From Patella vulgata (taxonomy: Eukaryota; Mollusca; Gastropoda; Patellidae): DNA of 64,000 nucleotides. Shown here piece by piece: positions 32,371 to 43,294 of this stretch. Numbering within the stretch: position 1 is the first letter of the stretch; every line of letters begins with the position of its first letter. The position numbers and the translations under genes were made by a program. Under the pieces are notes generated by a model, which was not told the origin of the DNA, searched no databases, and was given only the letters and a program-made list of their open reading frames with translations. The stretch covers positions 91,817,459-91,881,458 of the forward strand of contig NC_065879.2 in NCBI RefSeq assembly GCF_932274485.2, in the 5' to 3' direction.

Positions 32371-32477
32371 TTTATAAGTTATATTTATAGCATGGGTTAA
32401 CAGGTTTAAACATCGAGACCGCAGGTCGAGATGTTAAACCTGTTAACGAATGAAGCGTGCTATAAATGACTTGTAAC
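32371..32477. repeat. 107-bp near-perfect palindrome
   Basis: The arms TTATAAGTTATATTTATAGC, then GTTAACAGGTTTAAACATCG, are inverted around a GCAG centre as CGAGATGTTAAACCTGTTAA and GCTATAAATGACTTGTAA. Probably a foldback MITE. Confidence 0.8.
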
Positions 32478-32496
32478 ATTGATACCAGCTTGCTCA

Positions 32497-32561
32497 ACAT
32501 GCTTAACCAGCAAAAGCGTGCAATAACATTGAACATGTCTAGTTATTGCACTGTTAAGCTC
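32497..32561. repeat. Second small palindrome
   Basis: GCTTAAC...GTGCAATAAC is inverted as GTTATTGCACTGTTAAGC. It lies 20 bases after the larger palindrome. Confidence 0.7.
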
Positions 32562-32799
32562 AATCCAGTCTACTAGAGGGAAAACAATCTGCTTATTCAA
32601 CGAAAAGAACAAAGGAAGATTTCCCGTCCATGTTACAAGTGTGTTTCAAGGTGACTTTTTGACATGCAAGGACTTTTTGATTTTTTGCCATTTTTCAACC
32701 CTTTATGTGTAAATAATTTAATTAAATCAACCTGTCCATAATATCAAATTTATTGTATTGGTCGTTAAATCTATTATAAACAACAACAACGAAAGATCT

Positions 32800-34545
32800 G
32801 CGCTACTGTAGTTCGACCCCGTCAACACTTTTTACACGTGATATCTGCGACCGTTGGCAGCAACGGGCATGTAATACTGGTAAGTTGGGTTTAAATGCGT
32901 TTCTCCCCATATTAAGCCGTAATGAAAATTTACTGTGTATCATCGAACTAAATTCCGAGTTACTTAAGGACGTGCTCATAACAACTGGTTCATCAAAATC
33001 GAGGGACCCAGACGAAATAAGCGGAAAACAATTAAAATTGTTGTCTGAAGAAATATCTAAACCTTTATGTAATATAGTTAATCTATCCCTCAAAAGATTG
33101 GAAATTCGCAAATATTACTGCCATCCTTAAAACAGGCGACCCGACAGATTGTAGAAACTATAGAGCCGTGTCTCTTTTGAAGTATTCTGGCCTAAACCTT
33201 CGAAGAATGTATAAACAAACATGTCTTTAACTCCGTCAATGACAATTCTATTATTACTAACCTTCCGAGCGACTTTCGTCACTGTTCATCAACTTACTGA
33301 ACTAATTCATGCGTTTTGTTAAGCCATCGATCAAAGCAAATATATGAGAGCATTGTTTTGTGACATAAACAAAGCTTTTGACAGGGTCTGAAATGCTGAA
33401 CTTTGTCATAGACTTGAGTCGGGAGAGGGGGGGACGTCCTTCATTGGTTCAAAATTATGTAACTAACCGTAAATAAAAACTTGTTGTGAATGGCGCCTCC
33501 TCCGTTCCCAGACCAGTTATATCCGGTGTTCCACAGGGCTTTGTTCTCGGTCCCCTCCAATTTCTAATCTACATAAATGATATCATAGATAATATAAATT
33601 CAACCATTCGTTTATTTGCAATCGGTGATCCAGTTGCTAATGCTGATAACATTAATAATGACCAAGAAAAACTAAATAGATGGGCTAAAATATGACTGGT
33701 ATCCTTTAACCCCATCAAAAAGGAAACACTGGCTCTAACTAATAACTAACAAGAAAAATCCTCCGCTTCCAGCCCTTAAATTTAATCAAATTCCTATAAA
33801 AGAAGTCCACGAACATAAACACCTCGGTTTAATCCTTCAGTCAAACTGCAAATGGCACTCTCACGTAGATTCAATTATCAATAAAACAAGCAAACTAATT
33901 AACTCTTTGAGGTTACTCAAATGTAGGCTTAAACGAAAATCCCTGTAGACTCTGTACATATCTTTTATTTTACCTCATTTCGATTATTGTGGTATTATCT
34001 TGGATGGGTGCACTGGTGATCATACTAACAAACCACAAAACTTACCATTAGATGCACGTAGAACCATGTGGGGATGTAAGGGGTACCAGCCATAAACTCT
34101 TATACAACGAAACCGAGATTATTATGGCGCAAACGACACAAACTGACATTTATTTATAAAATCAGTAATGACCTGACTCCCGCTTACCTAAAGGATTTAA
34201 TATTATACCGACCCAATAATTATTATCTTCCTAACAATGACAATCTTTCAGAATACCAATGTAGAACAACAATATTTTCGAACTCATCAACAAAAGAATG
34301 GAACAAACTTGATATCAATATAAAAATTTCTCCGTCTCTCACTACTTGTACTTTCAAACGAAATCTAAAACTAAACGATCTTATTATTCCAAATTCATTT
34401 TTACAGGGCAAAAGAGAGAACCAGTTCATACATATCAGATTGCGGCTTGCTTGTAGCGACCTAAACGGTTCAAAATTCTTACGACATATCTCCGAGGATC
34501 CATCATGCAGCTGCGGTCATCGCTTTGAAGATTTTCTCAGCTGTT
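32800..34545 (+). mobile_element. Decayed LINE reverse transcriptase (Jockey/CR1 group)
   Basis: Blocks in order are LITTGSSKSRDPDEISG, KTGDPTDCRNYRAVSLL, DINKAFDRV (first catalytic Asp region), [20 protein letters not shown] and [10 protein letters not shown] (where F.DD is expected). LGLILQSNCKWHSHVD, HFDYCGIILDG and a C-terminal FIHIRLRLACSDLNGSKF, CSCGH block follow. Frames change several times and the active-site DD reads IG, so it is inactive. Confidence 0.8.
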
Positions 34546-34548
34546 AAA

Positions 34549-34806
34549 AATTTCAGTCAAATTGCTCCACTCTGAACCGAGATATTAGCTTTTAAATTTT
34601 AAGCCTAGCCTCGATCATCATTTCTAAAGTAGGTACAATAAAAAACATTTTTTATTATCCATTTTTGGATTTTATCATCAATAAGTGTTGAGCAGCAGTT
34701 TGGATTCAAACCGAGTGAACTTCCGACACATAAGATGCCATCGAGAGTTCATTATGGTCTGGATAAGTTAATTAATGTCTAATTAATAGTTTATATAACA
34801 TTTCAC
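34549..34806 (-). mobile_element. MITE family A, copy 2 (partial)
   Basis: Shares AATTTCAGTCAAATTGCT, ATCGAGAGTTCATTATGGTC and TTAATGTCTAATTAATAG with other copies. Both terminal repeats are missing. Confidence 0.7.
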
Positions 34807-34809
34807 GGA

Positions 34810-35350
34810 AAACACTGAAAGTATGTGGTTTTGGGGAAATCGTGCTTCCATGTTTTTAACATCAGCTATTATCTCGGGAAAGTTTTTTTTTTATTAATGA
34901 CTGGTCACAAGACTTTCTGGTTAAAGTTTCCCCCAAATATGGCACATCTGGGTCTCCGATTTCAATCAAAAATGTTCCTAATTTCGGACCATATCTGGGC
35001 GAATCCACAAAGTAGGATGATTTAAGGGTGGAAATAAATGAACTCACTAAAATGGTCATTTTTTCATACGACAGGTCTCGTGATAGAAGTCCACAGATCA
35101 GAATACCAATAGCCATAAATAAGTCTTGTAAAAAAGCTGTCATGAACATGAATCTATACGTCTTTAAGTATTCATAAACGGAACTGGCAGTTATATCCGC
35201 TGCGGCCTGGTTCTACATCTTCAGGAGGACGGGTAGCAGAGAAGAGTATAATGCAAAAAGAATGGGTCCAAGAACGGGACCCTGATGTACTTCATATACA
35301 ATGTCACTGTTATTAACAGTGTATCATTAATTGACACTTTTTGTTGTCGA
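34810..35350. other. Unassigned stretch
   Basis: No family motif or repeat match seen. Confidence 0.4.
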
Positions 35351-35739
35351 CCAGTTAAACAGAGAGAGGGAGAGAGAAATGGGGTTTAACGTCCACTCGA
35401 CACAAACTAGATCATTTCGGGACTAAAACATGGTTCAATTTTATTTCAATAATTCGATTGTGCGTAGGGGTCTATTTAGCAGTGGGAGGAAACCAGATTG
35501 GACAGGCGACCATACTGCTTGTCACATACAACCCTGGAATCGAAACCCCACCAATTGACTCATGTCGCTCTCGCATTGGTCATACTTTTTTAACTCATAT
35601 TTTCATTTTGAAGCGAGCGCCTCAACCGGAATGTGTTCACTGTCATGTTACTTTGACAGTGAAACACATCTTGATTGAGTGCAATCATCTCAAGAACATT
35701 AGATCTAAATATTACCGTTGCCAGTCAGTACGTCAGCTA

Positions 35740-37226
35740 TACTTTTCAAAAAAAAGTAGGGGATATTTGATTTTTAAGTGTTATTAAAGTCACCTAATGA
35801 AACTGACGAAGAAACAAATGACAAAATGAAATGAAGTTCACATTCATCGATTTATTCCAAATGATCGTTAGACTAAGTAAGACACAGACTGACCATTATA
35901 AGGGTAAAATGATACCCGGGGTCAAACAGCAAAGTTACCACAGCATCACAACCAAGTCAGTAACGGGTAAATCCTCCTCTGTTTGCCAAACAAGCATTGG
36001 TCCGACGTGGCATACTCCTAATGAGACGTCTAAGGTCATTTTGGTCCAGATTGTCCCATTCCTGTTGCAACGCAGCAGCAAGTTCTTGGACATTGGCAGG
36101 ACGTTGTTGACGTTGACGTAACCTCTGTCCAAGCATGTCCCAGACATGCTCGATGGGGGAGAGGTCGGGACTCAGTGCTGGCCAAGGTAATGTGGTGATG
36201 TTCTGTTGTTGGAGGTAACCTGTAACGATCCTGGCCCTGTGACATCTTGCGTTGTCATCCTGGAAGATGAAACGGCGGCCATGACGTCGTGCGAACGGCA
36301 CAACATGGACTGCCAAGATGTTGTCCCGGTAGTACTGGCCTGTAACACGCCCTGCAACAACATGTAAAGCCGTTCTTCCAGCAACAGTGATGCCTCCCCA
36401 CACCATAACAGAACCACCCCCAAATCGATCATGTCTGATGACGTTAACGTCTTGGAAGCGCTCGTTTCGACGACGCCACACCCTCCTACGTCTGTCCAAA
36501 AAATCAACAGTGAACCTTGACTCATCTGAAAACATCACACTGCTCCAGCGTCGATTATCCCAGTGTTGACGATCCCTACACCAACGACGTCTTGCCTGAA
36601 TGTGATGATCTCTCAAACAAGGGATCACGCGAGGACGTCGGGCGCGAAGGTGACCCCTATGCAGTCGATTCCGGATCGTCTGGCCACTCACTCTCACACC
36701 AGTGTCTGTTTGAAGACGAGCGCTGATCTGATTTGCTGTGATGACACGATTTCTCAAGGCCAAGGTACGGATAAATCTGTCCTGTACAGATTGTGTATCA
36801 CGGTATCTGGACCATAGCCTGCTTATGACAGACTGAGAAACATTCATCGTCCGCGCCACAACCGCCTGTGTTGTGCCGATCTGTCGCATGCCAAGGGCAC
36901 GTAACCTTTCATTTTGGGTAAGCCGACGCATATCAAAATTTGTTTTCTGGTCACTAAAACAATTAAACTGATGTTTCCACCTTGGAATTCAATGCCACAA
37001 TGACTGTAACATTCAAAGTCAGAGTCGTGCAAATCTTGGGTTGGACCCCCATGATGATCCCAAGCATCACCTGCATTCCATGCGGTAGCTATTGGTGCGT
37101 TTGGGCGTCACATGTAACTGGAAATGTTTCTTCTGTTAGGTTCTATAGTGACCTTTTTCGTAGTCATTTGCATATTTTAGTATTATGCACCCAAAATCAA
37201 ATATCCCCTACTTTTTTTGAATAGTA
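35740..37226 (-). mobile_element. Tc1-like transposon with uninterrupted transposase
   Basis: TACTTTTCAAAAAAAAGTAG at the left is inverted at the right (CTACTTTTTTTGAATAGTA), with TA on both sides (35738-35739 and 37227-37228). Shared terminal bases continue through GGGGATATTTGATTTT. The length is 1487 bp. The element inserted into the LINE after the LINE inserted into the SINE. Confidence 0.92.
35957..36931 (-). CDS. Tc1-like DD34E transposase
   Basis: A 324-residue uninterrupted ORF that would cut and paste its own element at TA sites. N-terminal helix-turn-helix region MRRLTQNERLRALGM...VVARTMNVSQSVISRLWSRY; second helix-turn-helix ITANQISARL...VSGQTIRNRL. The DDE core has MFSDESRF (first Asp), FQDDNARCH (second Asp) and LSPDLSPIEHVWD (Glu), with 34 residues between the second Asp and Glu. 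It ends GGFTRY. It is some 15-20 residues shorter than typical family members: the GRPR-type basic stretch expected after SVQDR is absent and reads straight into FIRTLALRNR. That deletion may impair DNA binding. Start chosen at the MRRLTQNERLRALGM typical of such proteins. Confidence 0.93.
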   Translation of the reverse strand: MRRLTQNERLRALGMRQIGTTQAVVARTMNVSQSVISRLWSRYRDTQSVQDRFIRTLALRNRVITANQISARLQTDTGVRVSGQTIRNRLHRGHLRARRPRVIPCLRDHHIQARRRWCRDRQHWDNRRWSSVMFSDESRFTVDFLDRRRRVWRRRNERFQDVNVIRHDRFGGGSVMVWGGITVAGRTALHVVAGRVTGQYYRDNILAVHVVPFARRHGRRFIFQDDNARCHRARIVTGYLQQQNITTLPWPALSPDLSPIEHVWDMLGQRLRQRQQRPANVQELAAALQQEWDNLDQNDLRRLIRSMPRRTNACLANRGGFTRY

Positions 37227-37599
37227 TATTTGCTCAAACGGAGCTATATGACAAAGTGCTAACATTTTTAAAAGAGACAAACTTTTATTATCAATTTTAA
37301 TTGTATATATTTAATCATGTATATCGTTTTAAATATTTATATATGTAAAAGATTTGTTATATTTATTTTTAATTAATATATTTTCTGTGATATTTGTTTT
37401 TATTTACATATATAAATTCATTTATGTGATATTGTTTTAATTTGTCTCATTAGATTCACCATATGTTTGGCGCAATATAGCCTGGTTGGAGCTGACGTGC
37501 CATAAAACCATATTTCATTCATTCATTCCACCAATTGACTCAATGATACAGCGCGCATGTGCTAACCATTCGACCATCCAACCCCCCTCCAGATAAATA

Positions 37600-38160
37600 A
37601 CTTGATAGAAGTTTTAATACTAAACCATATACATGTATACCAAAATCTACATTTAAATGGCTAATAAATCTACCCAAATCCACAATGATTTCAACTCGAA
37701 AAACTTGACAATTTTAAATTAAAATGCCAATTTGGCTTAAAAAACAGTATATTATCAAATATGGATACAAATTATCTAAGAGTTGGAATAATGGTAGATT
37801 TGGGTCCATAGATTTTCCCAAAATCACTTTAATTACTCAAAACAAAATATATCTTGAATAAAAGAACTCAAATTTATTGGGGAGGTTTTCTATCTTTTTT
37901 TATGTATAGATGATTAATATTCCCTAAACTTTACGCTTTTTTTTTCAATAGTTCTAAAAAAAAACAGAAATAAATTCAGATCATCCTACAAAATTCTGAG
38001 CATCCAACTAAATATAGGGTAGCACAAATTAACCAAATGCACCCAAAATCCACCTTTCTTTCAAATCATATTACAGTACTATATATCTACATTCATAACA
38101 AATTGTCATATTTAATTTAAAATCATTTTTTTGTTTCAAAATCTGGGTGAATCGTGTTAC
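37600..38160. other. Unassigned AT-rich stretch
   Basis: No gene or repeat recognised; A/T tracts. Confidence 0.4.
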
Positions 38161-38166
38161 AGGGTG

Positions 38167-38255
38167 AGAGAGTTCAAGTTAAACAATAAGTGTCCGATTG
38201 CTGACCGCTGGGGTTCGAGTTAAACAATAATTGTCCGATTGCTGACCGCTGGGTC
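38167..38255. repeat. Two-copy 42-bp tandem repeat
   Basis: GTCCGATTGCTGACCGCTGG recurs once, preceded each time by AGTTAAACAATA. Confidence 0.9.
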
Positions 38256-38584
38256 ACCAATATCAATATGATTATAGGGAAATAATCTACCAATGACAGC
38301 TGATTCATTGTGTAGTTCTTTATTTAATATATTTAATATCAATAATATATGTACATGCATGCTTTAATTAACTTCTTAAGATATCTAAGTTTGGTATAAA
38401 TTAGCTGAGGTTGTCGAGACAAATCAGAGTTGAGCTTAGTAGCTCACCAGAGAAGGGTCTCTCTATTTTCTAGTATTGTAATGCTGTTGCTAGAATAAAT
38501 TAATGTTCAATCCAGATCCTGTTTTACTTGAAATTATGTTATAATCGTGCTACCGCTAAATATATTATGATGGGTAATTAAATA

Positions 38585-38900
38585 TGCTTCCAAATATTAT
38601 TAGTAAAGGTTGGCACAATCAAATTATAGAAGTGCGCTCTCATCCTAAACATAGACAATTTTTCAATATTTTACATGCATATTATATTATTGAAAGACCC
38701 TTAATATTCTGTGTCAAAATTCGGATCATCATAAAAAATTCTAAGCATCCAACTAAATATATTCTGAAAGGTAATTGGCACAACCTTATTAAAGAGGTGT
38801 GCTCTCATCCTAAACATGGCCAAATTTTCAATATTTTAAAGAAAACGACTGTCAATATTCAGAGTCAAAATTTGGATCATCGTTCAAAATTCTGATGATC
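38585..38900. repeat. Two-copy repeat, about 175 bp
   Basis: GCGCTCTCATCCTAAACATA and GTGCTCTCATCCTAAACATG open the two copies. TTCAATATTTTA and CATC..AAATTCT..GCATC also recur. Confidence 0.75.
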
Positions 38901-38947
38901 GAACTAAATGGGCTTGCTTGACCTTCCTAATTGGATAACCCCCAAAA

Positions 38948-39222
38948 GAGAGAAAGAAAAATGGGGTTTAACGTCCACTCGACACAAACTAGGTCATCTC
39001 AGGACCAACACACGGTTCAATCCTATTTCAATAATTCGCTTGCACGTAGGGGTCTTTAGCAGTGGGAGGAAACTGGAGGACCTGGAGAAAACCCACGAGA
39101 CTGGACAGGCGACCCTACTCCTTGTAATGTACAACCTGGCAATCGAAACCACGCCAGTCGGCTCAATGACAGACCTTATGATACAGCGTGCACATGCTAA
39201 CCATTCGATCATCCACCCCCAC
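38948..39222 (-). mobile_element. SINE family 2, near full length
   Basis: From AGAGAGAAAG-type tail through ATGGGGTTTAACGTCCACTC to the tRNA-like head GCTAACCATTCGATCATCCA. Confidence 0.9.
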
Positions 39223-39267
39223 CGGTAAATGATTAACCACCAACATTACATGTATAAGGTTTTTCAA

Positions 39268-40408
39268 CTTTATGAGTTATCATGTGATTCCTTCACATTT
39301 ATATGGTCTTTTGCTAGTATGAGTTGTCATGTGATTCTGTAAGGTCGTACTCGGGGTGAATGATTTACTACAAAACATCACATTTATATGGCTTTCCTCC
39401 TGTATGAATTCTCTTGTGTCGCTGTAGATGTTGATTCTGATTACACGAATAACTACAAACATCACATTTATATGACTTTCCTCCTGTATGAATTCTCATG
39501 TGTCGCTGTAGATGTTGACTCTGTTTACACGAATAACTACAAACATCACATTTGTAGGGTTTCCTCCTGTATGAGTTCTCATGTGTCGCTGTAGATGTTG
39601 ATTCTGTTTACACGAATAACTACAAACATCACATTTGTAGGGGTTTTCACCTGTATGGATTCTAAGGTGTTTCTGTCGAGCACTACGATCGATGAATGAT
39701 TTATTACAAACATCACATTTATATCGTTTTACGCCTGTATGAATTCTCATGTGTTGCTGTAGATGTTGACTCTGATTACTCGAATAACTACAAACATCAC
39801 ATTTATAGGGTTCTGATGTGACATTTTAAGTTACATTTTGTAATAAATGATTTACTACAGACATCACATTTATAAAGTTTTTCACCCGTATGAATTTTAG
39901 TGTGATTCTGTAGATTACCACTAGCTGTATATGATTTACTACAAACATCACATCTATGAGGTTTTTCACCTGTATGAATTCTCATGTGACATTCTAGATG
40001 ATATTTTGTAAGAAATGATTTACTACAAACATCACATCTAAAACATTTCTTAGAAAATTTGGAATCTGTCTGATTTTGTATTTTTTTATTTTTACCATGT
40101 TGTAAAACAGGCTTCTCTACTTTAACATGTATTTCACAGTGTTTTTCCAAATCAGTTTCTAATTCAAATTCCTCATCACACAAATTACACTGATAAACAG
40201 TTTCAATATCTTCAGTTTTCTCCTCTTTAACATGACAATATTCATCTACATCATCAGTTTTCTCTTCTTTAACATGACAATATTCATCTACATCATCAGT
40301 TTTCTCTTCTTTAATGTGTATCTTACTGTGTTTTTCTAAATCGTCAAGTTGTTGAAAAATCTCATCACATACAACACACTGATGGATTGTTATTATATCA
40401 TTAGTCTC
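39268..40408 (-). pseudogene. C2H2 zinc-finger gene ZNF1 (broken)
   Basis: Exon begins after TTACAG at 40409 with ETNDIITIHQCVVCDEIF. Then come an atypical finger, two-plus copies of the 14-residue DEYCHVKEEKTDDV repeat, a second atypical finger (YQCNLCDEEFELETDLEKH) and KPVLQHGK. Classical fingers follow ([51 protein letters not shown]). After 39803 the frame changes at least three times across about six more fingers (FIDRSARQKH, CKQNQHLQRH, FTPSTTLQNH). Likely a DNA-binding regulator related to ZNF2, now a pseudogene unless assembly errors cause the frame changes. The module before 39803 is open for 201 codons. Confidence 0.8.
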
Positions 40409-41040
40409 CTGTAATATATAAAAGTTATAACACCATTAGTTCCCTGTAATATATGAAAGTTTTAACATCCTTAGTTACATGTAATATATAAAAGTTATAG
40501 CATCATTAGTATCCTGTAATATATAAAAGTTATAACATCATTAGTTTCCTGTAATATATAAAAGTTTTAACATCCTTAGTTTCATGTAATATATAAAAGT
40601 TATAACATCATTAGTTTCCTGTAATATATAAAAGTTATAACGTCATTAGTATCCTGTAATATATAAAAGTTATAACATCATTAGTTGCCTGTAATATATA
40701 AATGTTATAACATCATTAGTCTCCTGTAATATATAAATGTTATAACATCCTTAGTTTCATGTAATATATAAAAGTTATAACGTCATTAGTATCCTGTAAT
40801 ATATAAAAGTTATAACATCATTAGTATCCTGTAATATATAAAAGTTATAACATCATTAGTTTCCTGTAATATATAAAAGTTATAACATCATTAGTTTCCT
40901 GTAATATATAAAAGTTATAACATCATTAGTATCCTGTAATATATAAAAGTTATAACATCATTAGTATCCTGTAATATATAAAAGTTATAACATCATTAGT
41001 ATCCTGTAATATATAAAAGTTATAACACCATTAGTTTCCT
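40409..41040 (-). repeat. 35-bp minisatellite carrying acceptor-like sites, ZNF1
   Basis: About 18 copies of a 35-bp unit. On the minus strand it reads ACTTTTATATATTACAGG then AAACTAATGATGTTATA. Each unit repeats a CAG/G followed by bases matching the start of the ZNF1 exon (GAGACTAATGAT). It fills the end of the intron directly before the exon. Confidence 0.93.
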
Positions 41041-41065
41041 GTAGGAAGCAAAATAAATGCCAATA
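41041..41065 (-). promoter_or_regulatory. Probable ancestral splice acceptor of ZNF1
   Basis: TTTATTTTGCTTCCTACAG on the minus strand, followed by GAAACTAATGG, is a stronger acceptor than any inside the array. It sits at the array's upstream edge. Confidence 0.5.
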
Positions 41066-41399
41066 GCAGCAAGCTAAGTCGTACTCATTTAAAAAATGCA
41101 CATACATGGAAACGTTGGCGTGTTTTTTTACCATGTGACTCGCCATTTTGCACATTACGGAAAGATTTATAAGGTATGACACTGTTTTATGGATTGATAA
41201 ATTAGATTATCTGAATCTGCGGGTAATGAAGTAATGTGTAAAAGTTCATTGTATAATCGTATATAATTTAAAATTTGGATTTGATAGCAGTCAACAATTA
41301 ATGGATTACATCTACTTGCCATGATGTGGAAGTTATAGACGAAGACCAAATTGTAAGTTGTTCACTCTTCACATACATGTATAACCCCTCCATGATGCA

Positions 41400-41570
41400 G
41401 GACGTGCACGTAAAAGATCCCTTGGCAGTTGGAATTCGATATAAGAGTAGGTCGTAGTGCCGCTGTCCGGGCAAAATTTCCCTCATAGCACACTGTATGG
41501 CGTATGCCAGTCTTCATTAGCCCAGGTTAGGAGCAGAACAGTAGGACGTTAAACTCCATTTCATTTCATT
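41400..41570 (+). mobile_element. SINE family 1, 5'-truncated, with target duplication
   Basis: From GGACGTGCACGTAAAAGATC to the CATTTCATTTCATT tail. Flanked by TATAACCCCTCC(A)TGATGCA at 41380-41399 and 41571-41589. Confidence 0.9.
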
Positions 41571-41599
41571 TATAACCCCTCCTGATGCATGTACTTCAA

Positions 41600-42390
41600 A
41601 ATTTCATTTAACCGATATACTGGTGAACGTTGGATTATTATTCAAACCAGCCTGTACATTATACATGTACACGTTTTCATGGCAACATTAAAATTTATTG
41701 TAGACAATATTAGTTTGACACTAGCTTCCTTGCTCACGATTGACATACATGTATTCAACTTAAATAAAGTACATTTTTCTTCCAAATGCTAGAATCGGGA
41801 TATCGGCACGCAAGCGAAGCCATTCACCATGTTCCATCTCAAAACTCTGTGATCTAATGCAAAACTCTGTGATTCACCGCGATTTGGAACGCCAGCTATT
41901 TGCCAAGGGCACACCGCGAAAGTCTGCGCTTTTCCGCCGTGTTTGACAATTCTAGTCCCGCACTCTAGCCGTGTACTGTAGTTTAAAGGCTCAATACCAC
42001 TCTTGTTGGAACTGAATAATATGTCCCAATCTTCATTCTGGTCAACAAATTGTACTATTTTACAGTATTCCAATTAATTGATGATTTAAATTTCATCTTA
42101 ACACACCTAATTTAAAAAATTGGAAAAATTCAACTAAATGATTTGAAAAGCCCAACGTAAACCTTTTCAAATGTGACTTGGATTTAAAAATATTTTCGAA
42201 CCCTCTGGACAAGTAAAATAGGATGTAATGGATAATTTACACAAAAGGTAGGACACTTAAACATCTAATACTTAGAATAAGGCTAATATTTATTTACTAG
42301 AGCTGTCTGGCCAGCAAGAATGTTATTGTCCCTTTAAATACTACAGTGATATGAATTTTGTTTGATCATATTGGATCATGGTCATTGTAG
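41600..42390. other. Unassigned stretch
   Basis: A 94-codon minus-strand ORF (41789-42073, MEYCKIVQFVDQNEDWDI...) has protein-like composition but no recognised domain, splice context or copy. Otherwise nothing. Confidence 0.3.
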
Positions 42391-42407
42391 TTGCAACACT
42401 CTTAGGA

Positions 42408-42599
42408 GAGAGAGAAAATGGGGTTTAACGTCCACATGACACAAACCAGGTAATTTTGGGACTAACATATGGTTTAATTTTATTTCAATAATTCGCCTGC
42501 ACGTCGGGGTCTTTAGCAGTGGGAGGAATCCGGAGTACCCGGAGGAAACCCACGAAGGTTGGACAGGCGACCCTACTCCTTGTCACGTACAACCGGGGA
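42408..42599 (-). mobile_element. SINE family 2, 5'-truncated, with target duplication
   Basis: Flanked by AACACTCTTAGGA at 42395-42407 and 42600-42612. Truncated after CACGTACAACCGGGG. Confidence 0.9.
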
Positions 42600-42669
42600 A
42601 ACACTCTTAGGATTTAGTGGTATAATCACCATTAGACAAGAAACCTCAGCTGTCAATCAAACAAAATCA

Positions 42670-42785
42670 GACAATCCTACCTGACACAGGTACGTATATA
42701 ACCCTACCTGACACAGGTACGTAGATAACCCTACCTGACACAGGACAGGTACGTAGACAATCCTACCTGACACAGGTACAAATCA
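42670..42785. repeat. Short tandem array CCTACCTGACACAGGTACGT
   Basis: Four imperfect copies of about 29-34 bp. Confidence 0.85.
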
Positions 42786-42942
42786 TCATATTTCCCAACA
42801 TTTTTAAAAAATTAATTGCTGGATCTATCCAAAGCGAGTAACTCACAATTAATCATCACATTTCCCAACATTTTGAACAGGTTTGACATTTTAATTCCAT
42901 GAAGGCGGAGCTAAATATACGAAATGTACAACAGCTAATCAT

Positions 42943-43281
42943 GAAATGAAATGGGGTTTAACGTCCTACTGTTCTGCTCCAAACTGGGCTAATGAAGACC
43001 GGCATACGCCATACAGTGTGCTATGAGGGAAATTTTGCCCGGACAGCGGCACTACGGCCTACTCTTATATCCAATTCCAACTGTCAAGGGATCTTTTACG
43101 AGCACGCCAATTTGTACACAGGACCTCAGTTTTTTGTCCCGTCCTTGTCAGGCCCTCCGTCCTGCATCACTGACAAGTAGAAACCACGCCGGAAAATCTG
43201 GATGAACTTTCTCGGCCAATGCAGGGATCGAACACCCGACCGCCAGGCTAGCCAGCCAGCGTCTTTCCCACCGTGACCCCC
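42943..43281 (-). mobile_element. SINE family 1, full-length reference copy
   Basis: Runs from the ATGAAATGAAATGGGGTTTA tail to the head GGGGGTCACGGTGGGAAAGA. The B-box-like GGTCGGGTGTTCGATCCC, a long central domain and the 3' tail are present; the length is 339 bp. Flanked by AACAG(C/T)TAATCAT at 42930-42942 and 43282-43294. Size and layout fit the long tRNA-derived SINEs known in molluscs. Confidence 0.92.
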
Positions 43282-43294
43282 AACAGTTAATCAT

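Larger units (their letters stand above)
35563..37527 (+). mobile_element. 5'-truncated I/Nimb-like LINE inside the SINE
   Basis: Reads HTFLTHIFILKRAPQPEC, then CVHCHVTLTVKHILIEC, up to 35739, and resumes at 37229 with the rest of the coding end and 3' UTR. It ends GGAGCTGACGTGCCATAAAA and an (ATTC)n tail. A 15-bp target duplication borders it. A Tc1 element splits it. Confidence 0.85.
35353..37590 (-). mobile_element. SINE family 2 carrying a nested insertion
   Basis: The SINE body runs 35353-35562 and resumes at 37543-37590 (GATACAGCGCGCATGTGCTA to CCATCCAACCCCCCT). The interruption at 35563-37527 is a LINE flanked by the duplicated target CCACCAATTGACTCA (35548-35562 and 37528-37542). Confidence 0.9.

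Noticed and set aside
40409-41040. CRISPR-like array
   Set aside because: Units are contiguous without unique spacers, and the genome is eukaryotic; it is a minisatellite.
41789-42073. 94-residue minus-strand ORF as a gene
   Set aside because: Composition is plausible but there is no start context, splice site, poly(A) signal, motif or second copy.
42943-43205. Short ORFs as secreted peptides
   Set aside because: The same ORFs appear in many SINE 1 copies (for example 48780 and 46271) because they are translations of the SINE.
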